Source: Eubacterium ruminantium (lineage in GTDB: Bacteria > Bacillota > Clostridia > Lachnospirales > Lachnospiraceae). Taken from it: a stretch of DNA of 64,000 bases. How positions within the stretch are numbered: the first letter of the stretch is position 1; every line of letters starts with the position of its first letter. Both the position numbers and the translations under genes were made by a program. Location: contig NZ_FUXA01000006.1 of NCBI RefSeq assembly GCF_900167085.1, forward strand, positions 247,433 to 311,432, given 5' to 3'. The notes under the pieces were generated by a model. It had not been told where the DNA came from. It was given only the letters and a program-made list of their open reading frames with translations, and searched no databases. Shown one piece after another: positions 55,939 to 64,000 of the stretch.

Positions 55939-57164
55939 TATATTTTCGCCTTAGGAGTCTTTTCAATTGGTCTATATCCTGTTTTCTCAAGCCTGTTCAT
56001 AATCTTCTTCTTATGTTCAGGTCCGAAAGCTTCCATTGTGATAACAAGCTCTACAGCATTATTACGATTCAAGGAAACGAACTGGTTATGATCAAGCTCA
56101 ATGATATTTCCCTGTTCTTCTGCAATTATCTGTGATACTTTAACAAGTTCACCCGGCTTATCCGGAAGAAGAACTGAAACCGTAAATATTCTGCTTCTTG
56201 CAAAAAGGCCATTCTGTACAACTGAAGAAAGAGTTATAACATCCATATTTCCACCTGAAAGGATGCTGACAACCTTCTTATCTTCACCTTTTATATGCTT
56301 AAGAGCAGCAACTGTAAGAAGTCCACTGTTCTCAACTATCATCTTATGATTTTCGATCATATCAAGGAAGGCAACTATAAGTTCACTGTCTTCAACTGTG
56401 ATAATGTCATCGATATTTTCCTGAATATATGGGAAAATCTTTGAACCCGGTGTCTTAACAGCTGTACCGTCTGCGATGGTATTAACGCTATCAAGAGTAG
56501 TTACCTTTTTCTTCTTAAGTGAAACCTGCATACAATTTGCTCCGGCAGGTTCAACACCGATTACCTTTATATTTGGATTAAGCATCTTAGCAAGTGTTGA
56601 AACACCTGTTGCAAGCCCGCCTCCTCCGATAGGTACAAGGATTACATCAACAAATGGAAGATCTTTAAGTATTTCCATAGCAACCGTACTCTGACCTGTT
56701 GCAACCTCAAGATCATCAAATGGATGAATAAATGTATATCCTTCCTCTTCAGCAAGCTGAAGTGCATATTCACATGACTCATCATACACATCACCCTTAA
56801 GGATAACTTCAGCTCCGAGAGACTTAGTTCTATTAACCTTTATAAGAGGTGTAGATGTAGGCATAACTATTATTGCCTTGCATCCGAATTCTTTTGCTGC
56901 ATATGCAACGCCCTGCGCATGATTTCCTGCAGATGCTGTAATAAGTCCTCTTCCTCTTTCGATATCAGAAAGCTGACTCGTCTTATAATATGCTCCTCTG
57001 ATCTTATATGCACCTGTAAGCTGCATATTTTCAGGTTTAAGGAATACCTTATTGCCTGTTAATTTACTGAAATATTCACTTTCGATAAGAGCAGTATTAC
57101 GTGCCACTTTAGACACTATATTGTATGCTTCTTCACATTTCTCAAGTGTTATCTTATCCATCAT
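55938..57164 (-). CDS. ilvA: Threonine ammonia-lyase (threonine dehydratase)
   Basis: A 408-residue fold-type II PLP enzyme. The PLP lysine is in GAYKIRGAYY (Lys54), the phosphate-binding glycine loop is PIGGGGLATG, and the C-terminal 75 residues form a single ACT domain. It deaminates threonine to 2-oxobutanoate. The length and one ACT domain fit the shorter (TdcB/IlvA-type) forms of anaerobes, so either isoleucine synthesis or catabolism is possible. AAGGG lies 9 nt before the ATG. A stem-loop occupies the spacer after ftsY. Confidence 0.95.
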   Translation of the reverse strand: MMDKITLEKCEEAYNIVSKVARNTALIESEYFSKLTGNKVFLKPENMQLTGAYKIRGAYYKTSQLSDIERGRGLITASAGNHAQGVAYAAKEFGCKAIIVMPTSTPLIKVNRTKSLGAEVILKGDVYDESCEYALQLAEEEGYTFIHPFDDLEVATGQSTVAMEILKDLPFVDVILVPIGGGGLATGVSTLAKMLNPNIKVIGVEPAGANCMQVSLKKKKVTTLDSVNTIADGTAVKTPGSKIFPYIQENIDDIITVEDSELIVAFLDMIENHKMIVENSGLLTVAALKHIKGEDKKVVSILSGGNMDVITLSSVVQNGLFARSRIFTVSVLLPDKPGELVKVSQIIAEEQGNIIELDHNQFVSLNRNNAVELVITMEAFGPEHKKKIMNRLEKTGYRPIEKTPKAKI

Positions 57165-57188
57165 ATCAATTTACCCTTCCTATCTCAT

Positions 57189-57217
57189 CCTTCATCCGAA
57201 ACGGTTTCAGGATAAGG
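57189..57217 (-). other. Stem-loop upstream of ilvA
   Basis: On the minus strand CCTTATCC, GAAACCGTTTC and GGATGAAGG can fold into an imperfect 10-12 bp hairpin. No T tract follows, so it is not a classical terminator. It ends about 25 bp before the ilvA start and could be an mRNA stability or translation control element. Confidence 0.4.
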
Positions 57218-57237
57218 ATTTATATATTCGAAATGAA

Positions 57238-58233
57238 TTACAGATCAAAGAGATCATCATCTCTCTGTATGCCTTCGTTTGCTTCAATGATTCTTTCAAC
57301 ATCAGACATATCAGCTTCTACACTGAAGTCAGCAAAAAGTGCTGTAATGAACTGACCCGGATCAAACTTCTGAAGGTCATCGACCTTTTCACCGATACCG
57401 ATATACTTAACAGGAACCGATAATTCAGACTGAATAGCTATTGCTATACCACCCTTTGCAGTTCCGTCAAGCTTTGTAATGATGATACCGTCAATCTCTG
57501 AAACAGTACTGAACTGTCTTGCCTGTTCAAGCGCATTCTGACCTGTTGTACCGTCAAGAACAATAAGAGTCTCAACATTTGCTTCAGGATATTCCTTTGA
57601 AATGATTCTTCTCATCTTAGCAAGCTCATCCATAAGATTTTTCTTATTATGAAGTCTTCCGGCTGTATCAACAAGAAGAATATCTGTATTTCTGGCCTTA
57701 GCCGCATTAACAGCATCATATACAACAGCTGAAGGATCTGATCCTTCGCTCTGAGCGATTATATCAACTTCAGCTCTTTCTGACCATGTTTTAAGCTGAT
57801 CGATAGCTGCAGCTCTGAATGTATCCGCAGCAGCGATAAGAACCTTCTTACCTCTTTTTCTATACTGTGAAGCAAGCTTTCCGATAGATGTAGTCTTTCC
57901 AACTCCGTTTACACCGATAACGAAGATAACCGTCTTCTTCTCCTCGAAATCATAAGCAGAGTCATCAACATTCATCTGATCTCTAAGGCTGTTGATGATA
58001 AGTTCTTTACATTCAGCCGCATCCTTAAGCTTAAGCTCTTTTACTCTTGCCTTAACGTCAGCAATAACCTTTTCTGCTGTTTCATATCCCATATCAGCCA
58101 TTACAAGTGTTTCTTCAAGCTGATCATAAAAATCATCATCAATCTCATTTGCTTTGAAGAGATTTGAGAAACTCTTAGAAATATTATTTCTTGTCTTTGC
58201 AAGACCTTCCTTTAACTTTGAAAAAAATCCCAT
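57238..58233 (-). CDS. ftsY: Signal recognition particle receptor FtsY
   Basis: A 331-residue SRP GTPase with a short A domain, an N domain (about 20-105) and a G domain: GVNGVGKTTSIGKLA, DTFRAAAIDQL, DTAGRLHNK and TKLDGTAKGG. It docks ribosome-SRP complexes at the membrane. It follows smc by 29 bp, the usual Clostridial order rnc-smc-ftsY. Confidence 0.98.
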   Translation of the reverse strand: MGFFSKLKEGLAKTRNNISKSFSNLFKANEIDDDFYDQLEETLVMADMGYETAEKVIADVKARVKELKLKDAAECKELIINSLRDQMNVDDSAYDFEEKKTVIFVIGVNGVGKTTSIGKLASQYRKRGKKVLIAAADTFRAAAIDQLKTWSERAEVDIIAQSEGSDPSAVVYDAVNAAKARNTDILLVDTAGRLHNKKNLMDELAKMRRIISKEYPEANVETLIVLDGTTGQNALEQARQFSTVSEIDGIIITKLDGTAKGGIAIAIQSELSVPVKYIGIGEKVDDLQKFDPGQFITALFADFSVEADMSDVERIIEANEGIQRDDDLFDL

Positions 58234-58262
58234 AAATTTTGTCCTTTCTTTAAAGCCTAAAT

Positions 58263-61200
58263 CTAGTCATCAAGCTTATCTTCAATAAGATTAACCGATA
58301 CCAGAGTTGAAACACCTTTCTCCTGCATTGTAATACCGTAAAGGATATCAGCAGATTCCATGGTGCCTCGTCTATGAGTAATAACTATAAACTGTGTGTC
58401 CTTTGTAAGTTTATCAAGATATTTAGCAAATCTCTTAACATTCGAGTCATCAAGGGCTGCCTCAATCTCGTCAAGAAGACAGAATGGAGATGGTTTAAGA
58501 CTCTGAATAGCAAAAAGAAGTGCAATAGCTGTAAGACTCTTCTCTCCACCGGAAAGCTGCATCATATTCTGAAGTTTTTTTCCCGGCGGTTGTGCATTGA
58601 TAATGATTCCGGATTCAAGTATATCCTCTTCATCAACAAGAGAAAGTGTTGCCTTACCGCCTCCGAAAAGCTCATGGAATACCTTTTGGAACATTTCCTG
58701 GATATCCTTAAACTTCGCATTAAATGTATCCTTCATAGCCTTTTCAAGCTCGGCTATTATATTCTTGAGATTATCTTCCGCTTCAACTATATCATCTCTT
58801 TGAGCACTAAGGAAATTATATCTCTCAGACACTTCTTTATACTCTTCAATGGCATTGACATTGACATCGCCAAGTCCTTTGATATCGCTCTTAACAGTAG
58901 CTATCTCTTTCTTTAATGCAGATCTTGATAACTCATCCGCAGCATTTTCACTATTCTCATTTACAAGCTGACTTGCAGCTGAATATGTGAGTTCATATTC
59001 TTCCCACATATAATTTATCTGGCCGTCTTTCTTTTCGGTTACCTTCTCGATATTATTATTGCATGTAAATATCGCCTTATCCATACGACCGATCTCAGCA
59101 GTTAGTTCTTCTCTTCTGTTGAGGAATTCTTTATGCTTTTTATTTACTTTATCTTTTTCATTAACAAGAGCTTCAAGTTTTTCTGTATTCTCACTGATTA
59201 TCTTATCATTTGATTTCTTGATCCCACTGAGTTCATCAATCTTAATCTTAAAACTCTCACTATTTGAACCTGACTGATCAAGTCTGTCAAGATAACTCTT
59301 TTCGTCACCTTTTGTTCTTTCGATTTCATTATTGATACGTTCAATATTCTGATCGATGAATCCCGACTGCTGCTTAATATTTCCTGCCTTAAGTGAAAGG
59401 GAAGCAAGTTCTTCATCCTTATGCTTTTTACTTTCACGTAGGCTGTTTACCTCAGATTCAAGAGTTGTAATATAAGACTTTCTCTCTTCGATAGCATTTT
59501 CTTTCTGCTTTCCTTCATCAAAGAGTTCGTCTTTATTTACATTAATATCTTTAACCTGTTCATCAAGTTCTATATTTTCTTTCTTAACCGCTTCAAAAAG
59601 TTCAAGAGTTTCATCAAGACTTCTTGTAGCATTTTCAAGACTGAGTCTTAAAGTATTCTCTTCAATACCCTGACGCTGGATAACCTGATTCAGTCTGTCT
59701 CTTTCTTCTTTGAGAGATTCCCTCCTCATTAAAAGTTCTGTCTCTTTCTGTCTTGCCTCCTGGAGCTTTACACTTGCTTTCTTGATATCTTCAGAAAGCT
59801 GATCAAGCTCTCTTTTACGTCCAAGAAGGTTACTCTGATTTTTGAAAGCACCACCGGTCATTGATCCACCCGGATTAATGAGTTCTCCTTCAAGAGTAAC
59901 AAGTCTGAGAGACTGATTAAACTTAGCCGCTATCCTACTTGCATTATCAATATTATCAACAACAATGCTTCGTCCAAGAAGGTTATCAACAATATTCTGA
60001 TATTTACTGTCTACAGTTACCAGTTTCGAAGCAATACCGATTACACCTTTTTCCTTAAGAGCTTCCGGAGTTACGCTTCCTTTTGCTACAACCTTAGAAG
60101 CAGGAAGAAATGTAGCTCGTCCCAGCTTATTTTCTTTAAGGAAACGGATCATTTTCTTTGCTGTTTCATCTGTATCAGTAACGATATTCTGAATACTTCC
60201 ACCAAGTGAAGTTTCAATCGCTATTTCATACTCGGACTGAACCTTAATAATATCTGCAACAACACCGACAATTCCTTTATTCTTTTCCTTCTGCTCCATA
60301 ACCTTCTTGATACTGTTGCCGTAGCCTTCATATCTTTCAGTAAGATTTACGAGAGCATCATGTCTTGATCTTAAGCTAATAACCATCTGATTGTATTTGG
60401 TTATATCAGATTTAACGGTTGCAGCTTCTTCTGTATTATTTTTAATGCCATTCTCGGCATTTTTATGCTTTTCCTGATTATCACGAAGAAGTTCGGATGC
60501 ATTACGAAGAGAGTCTGCAAATCTTTTCTTCTCCTCTGTAAACTTCTCTTCATCACTCTTTAATGAGAGATACTTCTGTCTTAATTCAGTCTTTCTGAGC
60601 GAAATATTTTCGAGCATGGTATCATATCTTCCGACTTTCGCCTTAAGAGTACCGCCTTCATTAATGAAATCAATGATCTCGCCCTTAGCATTTTCAATTT
60701 CTTCTTCTTTAGCAAATATCTTGCTTTCAAGTTCGTCACATTCTTTTTTCTTATCAGCAACTTCCTTCTCTGCACTTGAAACTGTAGAAGAGAAATTATC
60801 TTTATCATTTTTATATTTCCGGAGTTCACCGGAAAGTCTTTCTATCTCGGTTCTGATACGAGAAATCTCACCTACAATAAGCTCTTTATTCTTATTTTCG
60901 GAAGAAATCTGTTCAGTAAGAACTCTGATCTCACCATCAGCTTTTTCATTTTCAAGCTTCTTATCCGTAATATCATTTCTTGCTGCTTCAATCTTGGCAT
61001 CAAGTTCTTCTACGGATTTTTCAAGTTCATCATACTGCTGTCTTGTATGTTCAAATTCTGACTTAAGTCTGTCAGAATCATCATTCATGATTTTAAGTTC
61101 CTGCTCATACTTTTCAAGGAGAGCATTGATCTCTTTAATCTCGATAAGGAATGAACTCACTTCGAGACCTTTTAATTTTTCCTTATAAGCAAGATATTTT

Positions 61201-61838
61201 CTGGCCTTTTCAGACTGTCTTTCAAGAGGACCTACTCGTCCTTCCAACTCACTTAAAATATCATTTACACGGCTTAAATTCTGATGTTCGGAAAGAAGTG
61301 CTTTCTCTGTAGCAGCTTTATTCTTCTTATATTTTACAATACCTGCTGCTTCATCAAAAAGTTCTCTCTTTTCCTCAGGTTTACCGCTAAGGATCTGCTC
61401 AATCTTACCCTGTCCGATTATTGAGTAACCTTCTTTACCGATACCTGTATCGAAGAAAAGCTTTGTAACATCTTTAAGTCTTGTAACTGTACCATTAATA
61501 AGATATTCACTTTCACCGGATCTATAAACACGTCTTGCTACAGTAACCTCATTATAATCAACAGGAAGCTTGTGATCGCTGTTATCGAGAGTGATAGCAA
61601 CATAAGCTGAACCCTGAGGTTTTCTAAGCTCAGTACCGGCAAAAATAACATCTTCCATCTTGGCACCACGAAGGTTCTTCGCGCTCTGCTCACCCAGTAC
61701 CCATCTTACCGCATCGGCGACATTACTTTTACCTGAACCATTCGGACCAACAATAGCTGTAATTCCGTTATTGAATTTAAAATCTATTTTATTTGCAAAT
61801 GATTTAAAACCATTTACCTCAATACTCTTAAGATACAT
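58263..61838 (-). CDS. smc: Chromosome segregation protein SMC
   Basis: A 1191-residue SMC. Walker A GPNGSGKSNV is near residue 32, a long coiled coil runs to a hinge at about 505-680 (GVVADIIKV ... SMTGGAFKN), and a second coiled coil leads to the C-terminal head with LSGGEKSLTAIALL and Walker B PFCLLDEIEAALDD. It organises and condenses the chromosome with ScpA and ScpB. Length is typical. Starts 2 bp after the rnc stop. Confidence 0.98.
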   Translation of the reverse strand: MYLKSIEVNGFKSFANKIDFKFNNGITAIVGPNGSGKSNVADAVRWVLGEQSAKNLRGAKMEDVIFAGTELRKPQGSAYVAITLDNSDHKLPVDYNEVTVARRVYRSGESEYLINGTVTRLKDVTKLFFDTGIGKEGYSIIGQGKIEQILSGKPEEKRELFDEAAGIVKYKKNKAATEKALLSEHQNLSRVNDILSELEGRVGPLERQSEKARKYLAYKEKLKGLEVSSFLIEIKEINALLEKYEQELKIMNDDSDRLKSEFEHTRQQYDELEKSVEELDAKIEAARNDITDKKLENEKADGEIRVLTEQISSENKNKELIVGEISRIRTEIERLSGELRKYKNDKDNFSSTVSSAEKEVADKKKECDELESKIFAKEEEIENAKGEIIDFINEGGTLKAKVGRYDTMLENISLRKTELRQKYLSLKSDEEKFTEEKKRFADSLRNASELLRDNQEKHKNAENGIKNNTEEAATVKSDITKYNQMVISLRSRHDALVNLTERYEGYGNSIKKVMEQKEKNKGIVGVVADIIKVQSEYEIAIETSLGGSIQNIVTDTDETAKKMIRFLKENKLGRATFLPASKVVAKGSVTPEALKEKGVIGIASKLVTVDSKYQNIVDNLLGRSIVVDNIDNASRIAAKFNQSLRLVTLEGELINPGGSMTGGAFKNQSNLLGRKRELDQLSEDIKKASVKLQEARQKETELLMRRESLKEERDRLNQVIQRQGIEENTLRLSLENATRSLDETLELFEAVKKENIELDEQVKDINVNKDELFDEGKQKENAIEERKSYITTLESEVNSLRESKKHKDEELASLSLKAGNIKQQSGFIDQNIERINNEIERTKGDEKSYLDRLDQSGSNSESFKIKIDELSGIKKSNDKIISENTEKLEALVNEKDKVNKKHKEFLNRREELTAEIGRMDKAIFTCNNNIEKVTEKKDGQINYMWEEYELTYSAASQLVNENSENAADELSRSALKKEIATVKSDIKGLGDVNVNAIEEYKEVSERYNFLSAQRDDIVEAEDNLKNIIAELEKAMKDTFNAKFKDIQEMFQKVFHELFGGGKATLSLVDEEDILESGIIINAQPPGKKLQNMMQLSGGEKSLTAIALLFAIQSLKPSPFCLLDEIEAALDDSNVKRFAKYLDKLTKDTQFIVITHRRGTMESADILYGITMQEKGVSTLVSVNLIEDKLDD

Positions 61839-61840
61839 AA

Positions 61841-62548
61841 TTAATAAACCCCAAGCGTCAAAAGTGTTTTATGTGCCGCAATCTGTTCAGCACCTTTTTT
61901 AGTATTACCGACGCCCTTCTCGTAAGTTTTTTCTTCTCCGTCTGCTCCTGTTATCACAACTTCAACTTCATATGTTTTATTGTGATCCGGACCGGTTTCA
62001 CTTATCTCTCTGTAAGTAAGTGTATTTCCGATTTTTTGGACATATTCCTGAAGCAGTGATTTAGAATCATGAAAAAGCACCTTATTCTGTATATCTGTAA
62101 GAAGATGTCTTACAACATAATTCTTCGCTTCTTTGATACCACCATCAAGATAGATAGCACCAAGAACAGACTCAAAAAGATCGCAGAGTATGGAACTTCT
62201 GTTTCTTCCTCCTGTAACCTCTTCTCCATTACTAAGATACAGATAATCACCAAAACCGAATTTCTCTGTAATCTGTGATAATGTATACTCGCAGACAAGG
62301 CTTGCTCTTAACTTAGTAAGCTCGCCTTCAGACTTTTCAGGATATCTTTTAAATAATTCATTACTTACAATGAATTCAAGAACAGCATCACCAAGATACT
62401 CATACCTTTCATATGATGGAATCTTCTTTTTCCTATATTCATTTACAAATGACTTATGTGTAAATGCAATATCCAGATGATTCTTATCCTTAAATGTATA
62501 ATTTATTTTCTTTTCCAGTTCTGTATAATCATTTTCACCGAAAACCAT
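61841..62548 (-). CDS. rnc: Ribonuclease III
   Basis: A 235-residue double-strand RNA endonuclease. The RNase III signature YERYEYLGDAVLEF is at about 42-55, catalytic Asp/Glu pairs follow (DLFESVLGAIYLDGG), and a dsRNA-binding domain occupies about 160-230. It processes rRNA precursors. It is 18 bp downstream of plsX; the acpP gene normally found between them is absent. Confidence 0.97.
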   Translation of the reverse strand: MVFGENDYTELEKKINYTFKDKNHLDIAFTHKSFVNEYRKKKIPSYERYEYLGDAVLEFIVSNELFKRYPEKSEGELTKLRASLVCEYTLSQITEKFGFGDYLYLSNGEEVTGGRNRSSILCDLFESVLGAIYLDGGIKEAKNYVVRHLLTDIQNKVLFHDSKSLLQEYVQKIGNTLTYREISETGPDHNKTYEVEVVITGADGEEKTYEKGVGNTKKGAEQIAAHKTLLTLGVY

Positions 62549-62566
62549 TTGATTACTCCAGTAGTC

Positions 62567-63595
62567 TTACTCCTCAGACTTCTCTTCTTCCTTTACTAAT
62601 CCGCTGATGATCTTTCCACTTACATCATTTAAAACGAAATTGTTGCACTGCTTAATAGCACTTATAACTTCGCCTTCTTTTGAATTACCGTGAATCTTAA
62701 CTACAAGACCTTTAAGACCGAGAAGCGGTGCACCGCCCTTATTGCTGGCAGAGAAAGCAGACATTGTCTTCTTAAGGTTCTTCTTGATAAGAAGAGCACC
62801 AATCTTACTTTTGAAACTGCTCATCATAGCACCCTTCATCTCTGTAAGGATCATCTTTGAAAGTCCTTCGTAGAGTTTCAGGATTACATTACCAACAAAT
62901 GCTTCTGTAAGAATAACATCAGCTTTTCCGAAAGGTATCTCTCTTGATTCAATACTTCCGATAAAATTAATATCTTTACATGCTTTAAGAAGTGGATAAG
63001 TTTCCTTAACTAAAGCATTTCCTTTTTCTTCTTCTGTACCTATATTAACTATAGCTACTGTAGGCTTTTTTATTCCGACAACATTCTGCATATAAATGCT
63101 GCCCATCTTTGCAAACTGAACAAGAACTTCAGGTCTTGCATCTACATTAGCTCCACAGTCTATAAGAAGCGAAGGACTTTTAGATGTAGGAATAAGCGGT
63201 GCCAAAGGAGTTCTTTTAACCCCTTTTGCTCTACCTACTATAAATTGTCCGCCTGCAAGTACAGCTCCTGAACTTCCTGCAGAGATAAATGCATCAGCTG
63301 TACCGTCTTTTACGAGATTAAGACCCACAACAAGTGAAGAATCCTTCTTCTTTTTAACAGCTTCTACAGGGCCGTCATGGCATGTAATCTCTTCAGTTGC
63401 ATTAACAACCTTAATTCTGTTCTTATCATATGTATATTCGCTTAAAAGCTTATTTAATTCATCTTCATGACCGGTGAGATATACTGTAACATTACTATTC
63501 TCTTCTATTCCTTTAACTGCACCCTTAACTATAACAGGAGCACCATTATCTCCACCGATAGTATCTATGACGATATTAACATTTTTCTTTTCCAT
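62567..63595 (-). CDS. plsX: Phosphate acyltransferase PlsX
   Basis: About 342 residues. It begins KNVNIVIDTIGGDNGAP and has the family segments GSSGAVLAGGQFIVGR, SPSLLIDCGANVDARPE and TEAFVGNVILKLYEG. It makes acyl-phosphate from acyl-ACP for phospholipid synthesis. The ATG at 63595 has GGAGG 10 nt upstream. It heads the plsX-rnc-smc-ftsY cluster behind a strong promoter. Confidence 0.97.
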   Translation of the reverse strand: MEKKNVNIVIDTIGGDNGAPVIVKGAVKGIEENSNVTVYLTGHEDELNKLLSEYTYDKNRIKVVNATEEITCHDGPVEAVKKKKDSSLVVGLNLVKDGTADAFISAGSSGAVLAGGQFIVGRAKGVKRTPLAPLIPTSKSPSLLIDCGANVDARPEVLVQFAKMGSIYMQNVVGIKKPTVAIVNIGTEEEKGNALVKETYPLLKACKDINFIGSIESREIPFGKADVILTEAFVGNVILKLYEGLSKMILTEMKGAMMSSFKSKIGALLIKKNLKKTMSAFSASNKGGAPLLGLKGLVVKIHGNSKEGEVISAIKQCNNFVLNDVSGKIISGLVKEEEKSEE

Positions 63596-63760
63596 TAAAT
63601 GAATTCCTCCACACAAAGTAAAAAACGCCTTATATATATTAGCCTAAAACAGCCTTCTATGCAAGTATTAGAATATGAAGGGATGGAGTAAATCTGTTGT
63701 CAGTTGGGAGAGCATAAAAAGAAAAGCTTCTAGATATAATGATTTAGAATTGTTTGCCTT

Positions 63761-63789
63761 ATTCTACTTTTATCCGTCTGCTTTGTCAA
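63761..63789 (-). promoter_or_regulatory. Promoter of plsX-rnc-smc-ftsY
   Basis: On the minus strand TTGACA (63789-63784) and TAGAAT (63766-63761) are 17 bp apart, leaving a leader of about 160 nt before plsX. A weaker TTGCAT-17-TAATAT pair lies nearer the gene. I see no clear FapR or FabT-type operator in the leader. Confidence 0.8.
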
Positions 63790-63792
63790 ACC

Positions 63793-63999
63793 CTAGAACA
63801 ACAACTGATGCAGCCTTATTGAGGCTGTCTTTCGCACTGTCCCCTCCGGTACATGTACCTGTATTCGATCTATATAACTTTTTGCTTGATCATAATGTTC
63901 AGAAATGATATCTCTAAGGGTAAATTTTTCAGGCGTAACATTTGTCAACGAAGCTGTATCTATTCCTCTGTTTTCTCTGCTGTACTTTACCAGATTGAT
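63793..63999 (-). CDS. C-terminal fragment of an unidentified protein (cut by window edge)
   Basis: An open frame enters from the right edge and ends at TAG 63795-63793, giving 68 residues. The peptide is polar and includes PEKFTLRDIISEHYDQAKSY and ends in RLHQLLF. I do not recognise it. The stop lies just before the plsX promoter, which supports a real upstream gene, but the fragment is too short to be sure it is coding. Confidence 0.4.
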   Translation of the reverse strand: MNLVKYSRENRGIDTASLTNVTPEKFTLRDIISEHYDQAKSYIDRIQVHVPEGTVRKTASIRLHQLLF

Positions 64000-64000
64000 G

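Noticed and set aside
55938..57237. T-box or other riboswitch upstream of ilvA
   Set aside because: The spacer is only about 70 bp, has no T-box sequence, and the hairpin lacks a competing terminator.
58374..58916. A 180-codon plus-strand frame opposite smc (and a 190-codon frame at 60616-61188)
   Set aside because: Both are shadows of the smc coding sequence; composition is typical of antisense frames and no translation signals are present.
63675..63908. A 77-codon plus-strand frame at the right edge
   Set aside because: It overlaps the plsX promoter and leader and the minus-strand fragment, has no binding site and no recognisable motif.

Overview
The window looks like the chromosome of a low-GC, Gram-positive anaerobe of the class Clostridia, most likely a Lachnospiraceae relative (inference). 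The base composition is AT-rich, almost every gene lies on the minus strand, and Shine-Dalgarno sequences are strong. Several families typical of Firmicutes are present: RecU, a MutL with an endonuclease motif, L27 with a cleavable N-terminus beside the Prp protease, class B sortase, DivIVA, YqeK/RsfS, and a YneA-like LysM protein. Nearly all of the window is vertically inherited core genome. I see no insertion sequence, prophage, CRISPR array or plasmid module.

Layout (minus strand unless stated). 1-2.2 kb: radC-mreC-mreD-PBP2, tightly coupled (cell shape). 2.3-10.9 kb: a PLP lyase-like gene, miaA, mutL, mutS and miaB (mismatch repair and tRNA modification). 11.0-11.3 kb, plus strand: a small LysM membrane protein behind three LexA-like boxes spaced exactly 31 bp apart. 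11.3-19.3 kb: nadE, recU, an RluA-type pseudouridine synthase, an Asn-rich membrane protein, an RsmF-like methyltransferase, a TPR protein and galE. 19.3 kb, plus strand: tRNA-Leu(CAA). 19.5-24.1 kb: sortase B, a NUDIX hydrolase, and a class B PBP with a SEDS protein. 24.2-30.2 kb: U32 protease family protein, zapA, ruvB, ruvA, divIVA and a chorismate mutase-ACT protein. 30.2-35.2 kb: a polysaccharide O-acyltransferase pair, a UvrD-like helicase and a SEC-C protein. 35.3-40.6 kb: a MacB-like ABC system with two different adaptor subunits. 40.8-45.2 kb: rsfS, yqeK, nadD, yhbY, obg, then rpmA-prp-rplU with its own promoter and leader. 45.3-48.2 kb: a lipoprotein and two unknown six-helix membrane proteins separated by AT-rich gaps, the least ordinary part of the window. 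48.3-57.2 kb: RNase G, the TIGR03936/TIGR03960 pair, a PFL/ACT pair, a WalJ-like hydrolase, an ASKHA protein and ilvA. 57.2-63.6 kb: ftsY, smc, rnc and plsX, followed by an unidentified fragment at the right edge.

The genes group into cell growth and division (mreCD, PBP2, PBP/SEDS, zapA, divIVA, LysM protein), genome maintenance (radC, mutSL, recU, ruvAB, UvrD-like, smc), and translation/ribosome assembly (miaA, miaB, L21, L27, prp, obg, rsfS, yhbY, rnc, rng, rRNA modification). The most informative signal is the control region at 10.95-11.05 kb. It appears to place a YneA-like division inhibitor under LexA and may also touch the divergent miaB-mutS-mutL operon. Other points worth checking are the chorismate mutase protein whose prephenate dehydratase domain is reduced to about half, the two-adaptor ABC operon, and the unknown membrane protein pair. 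I found no clear new defence or mobile system.
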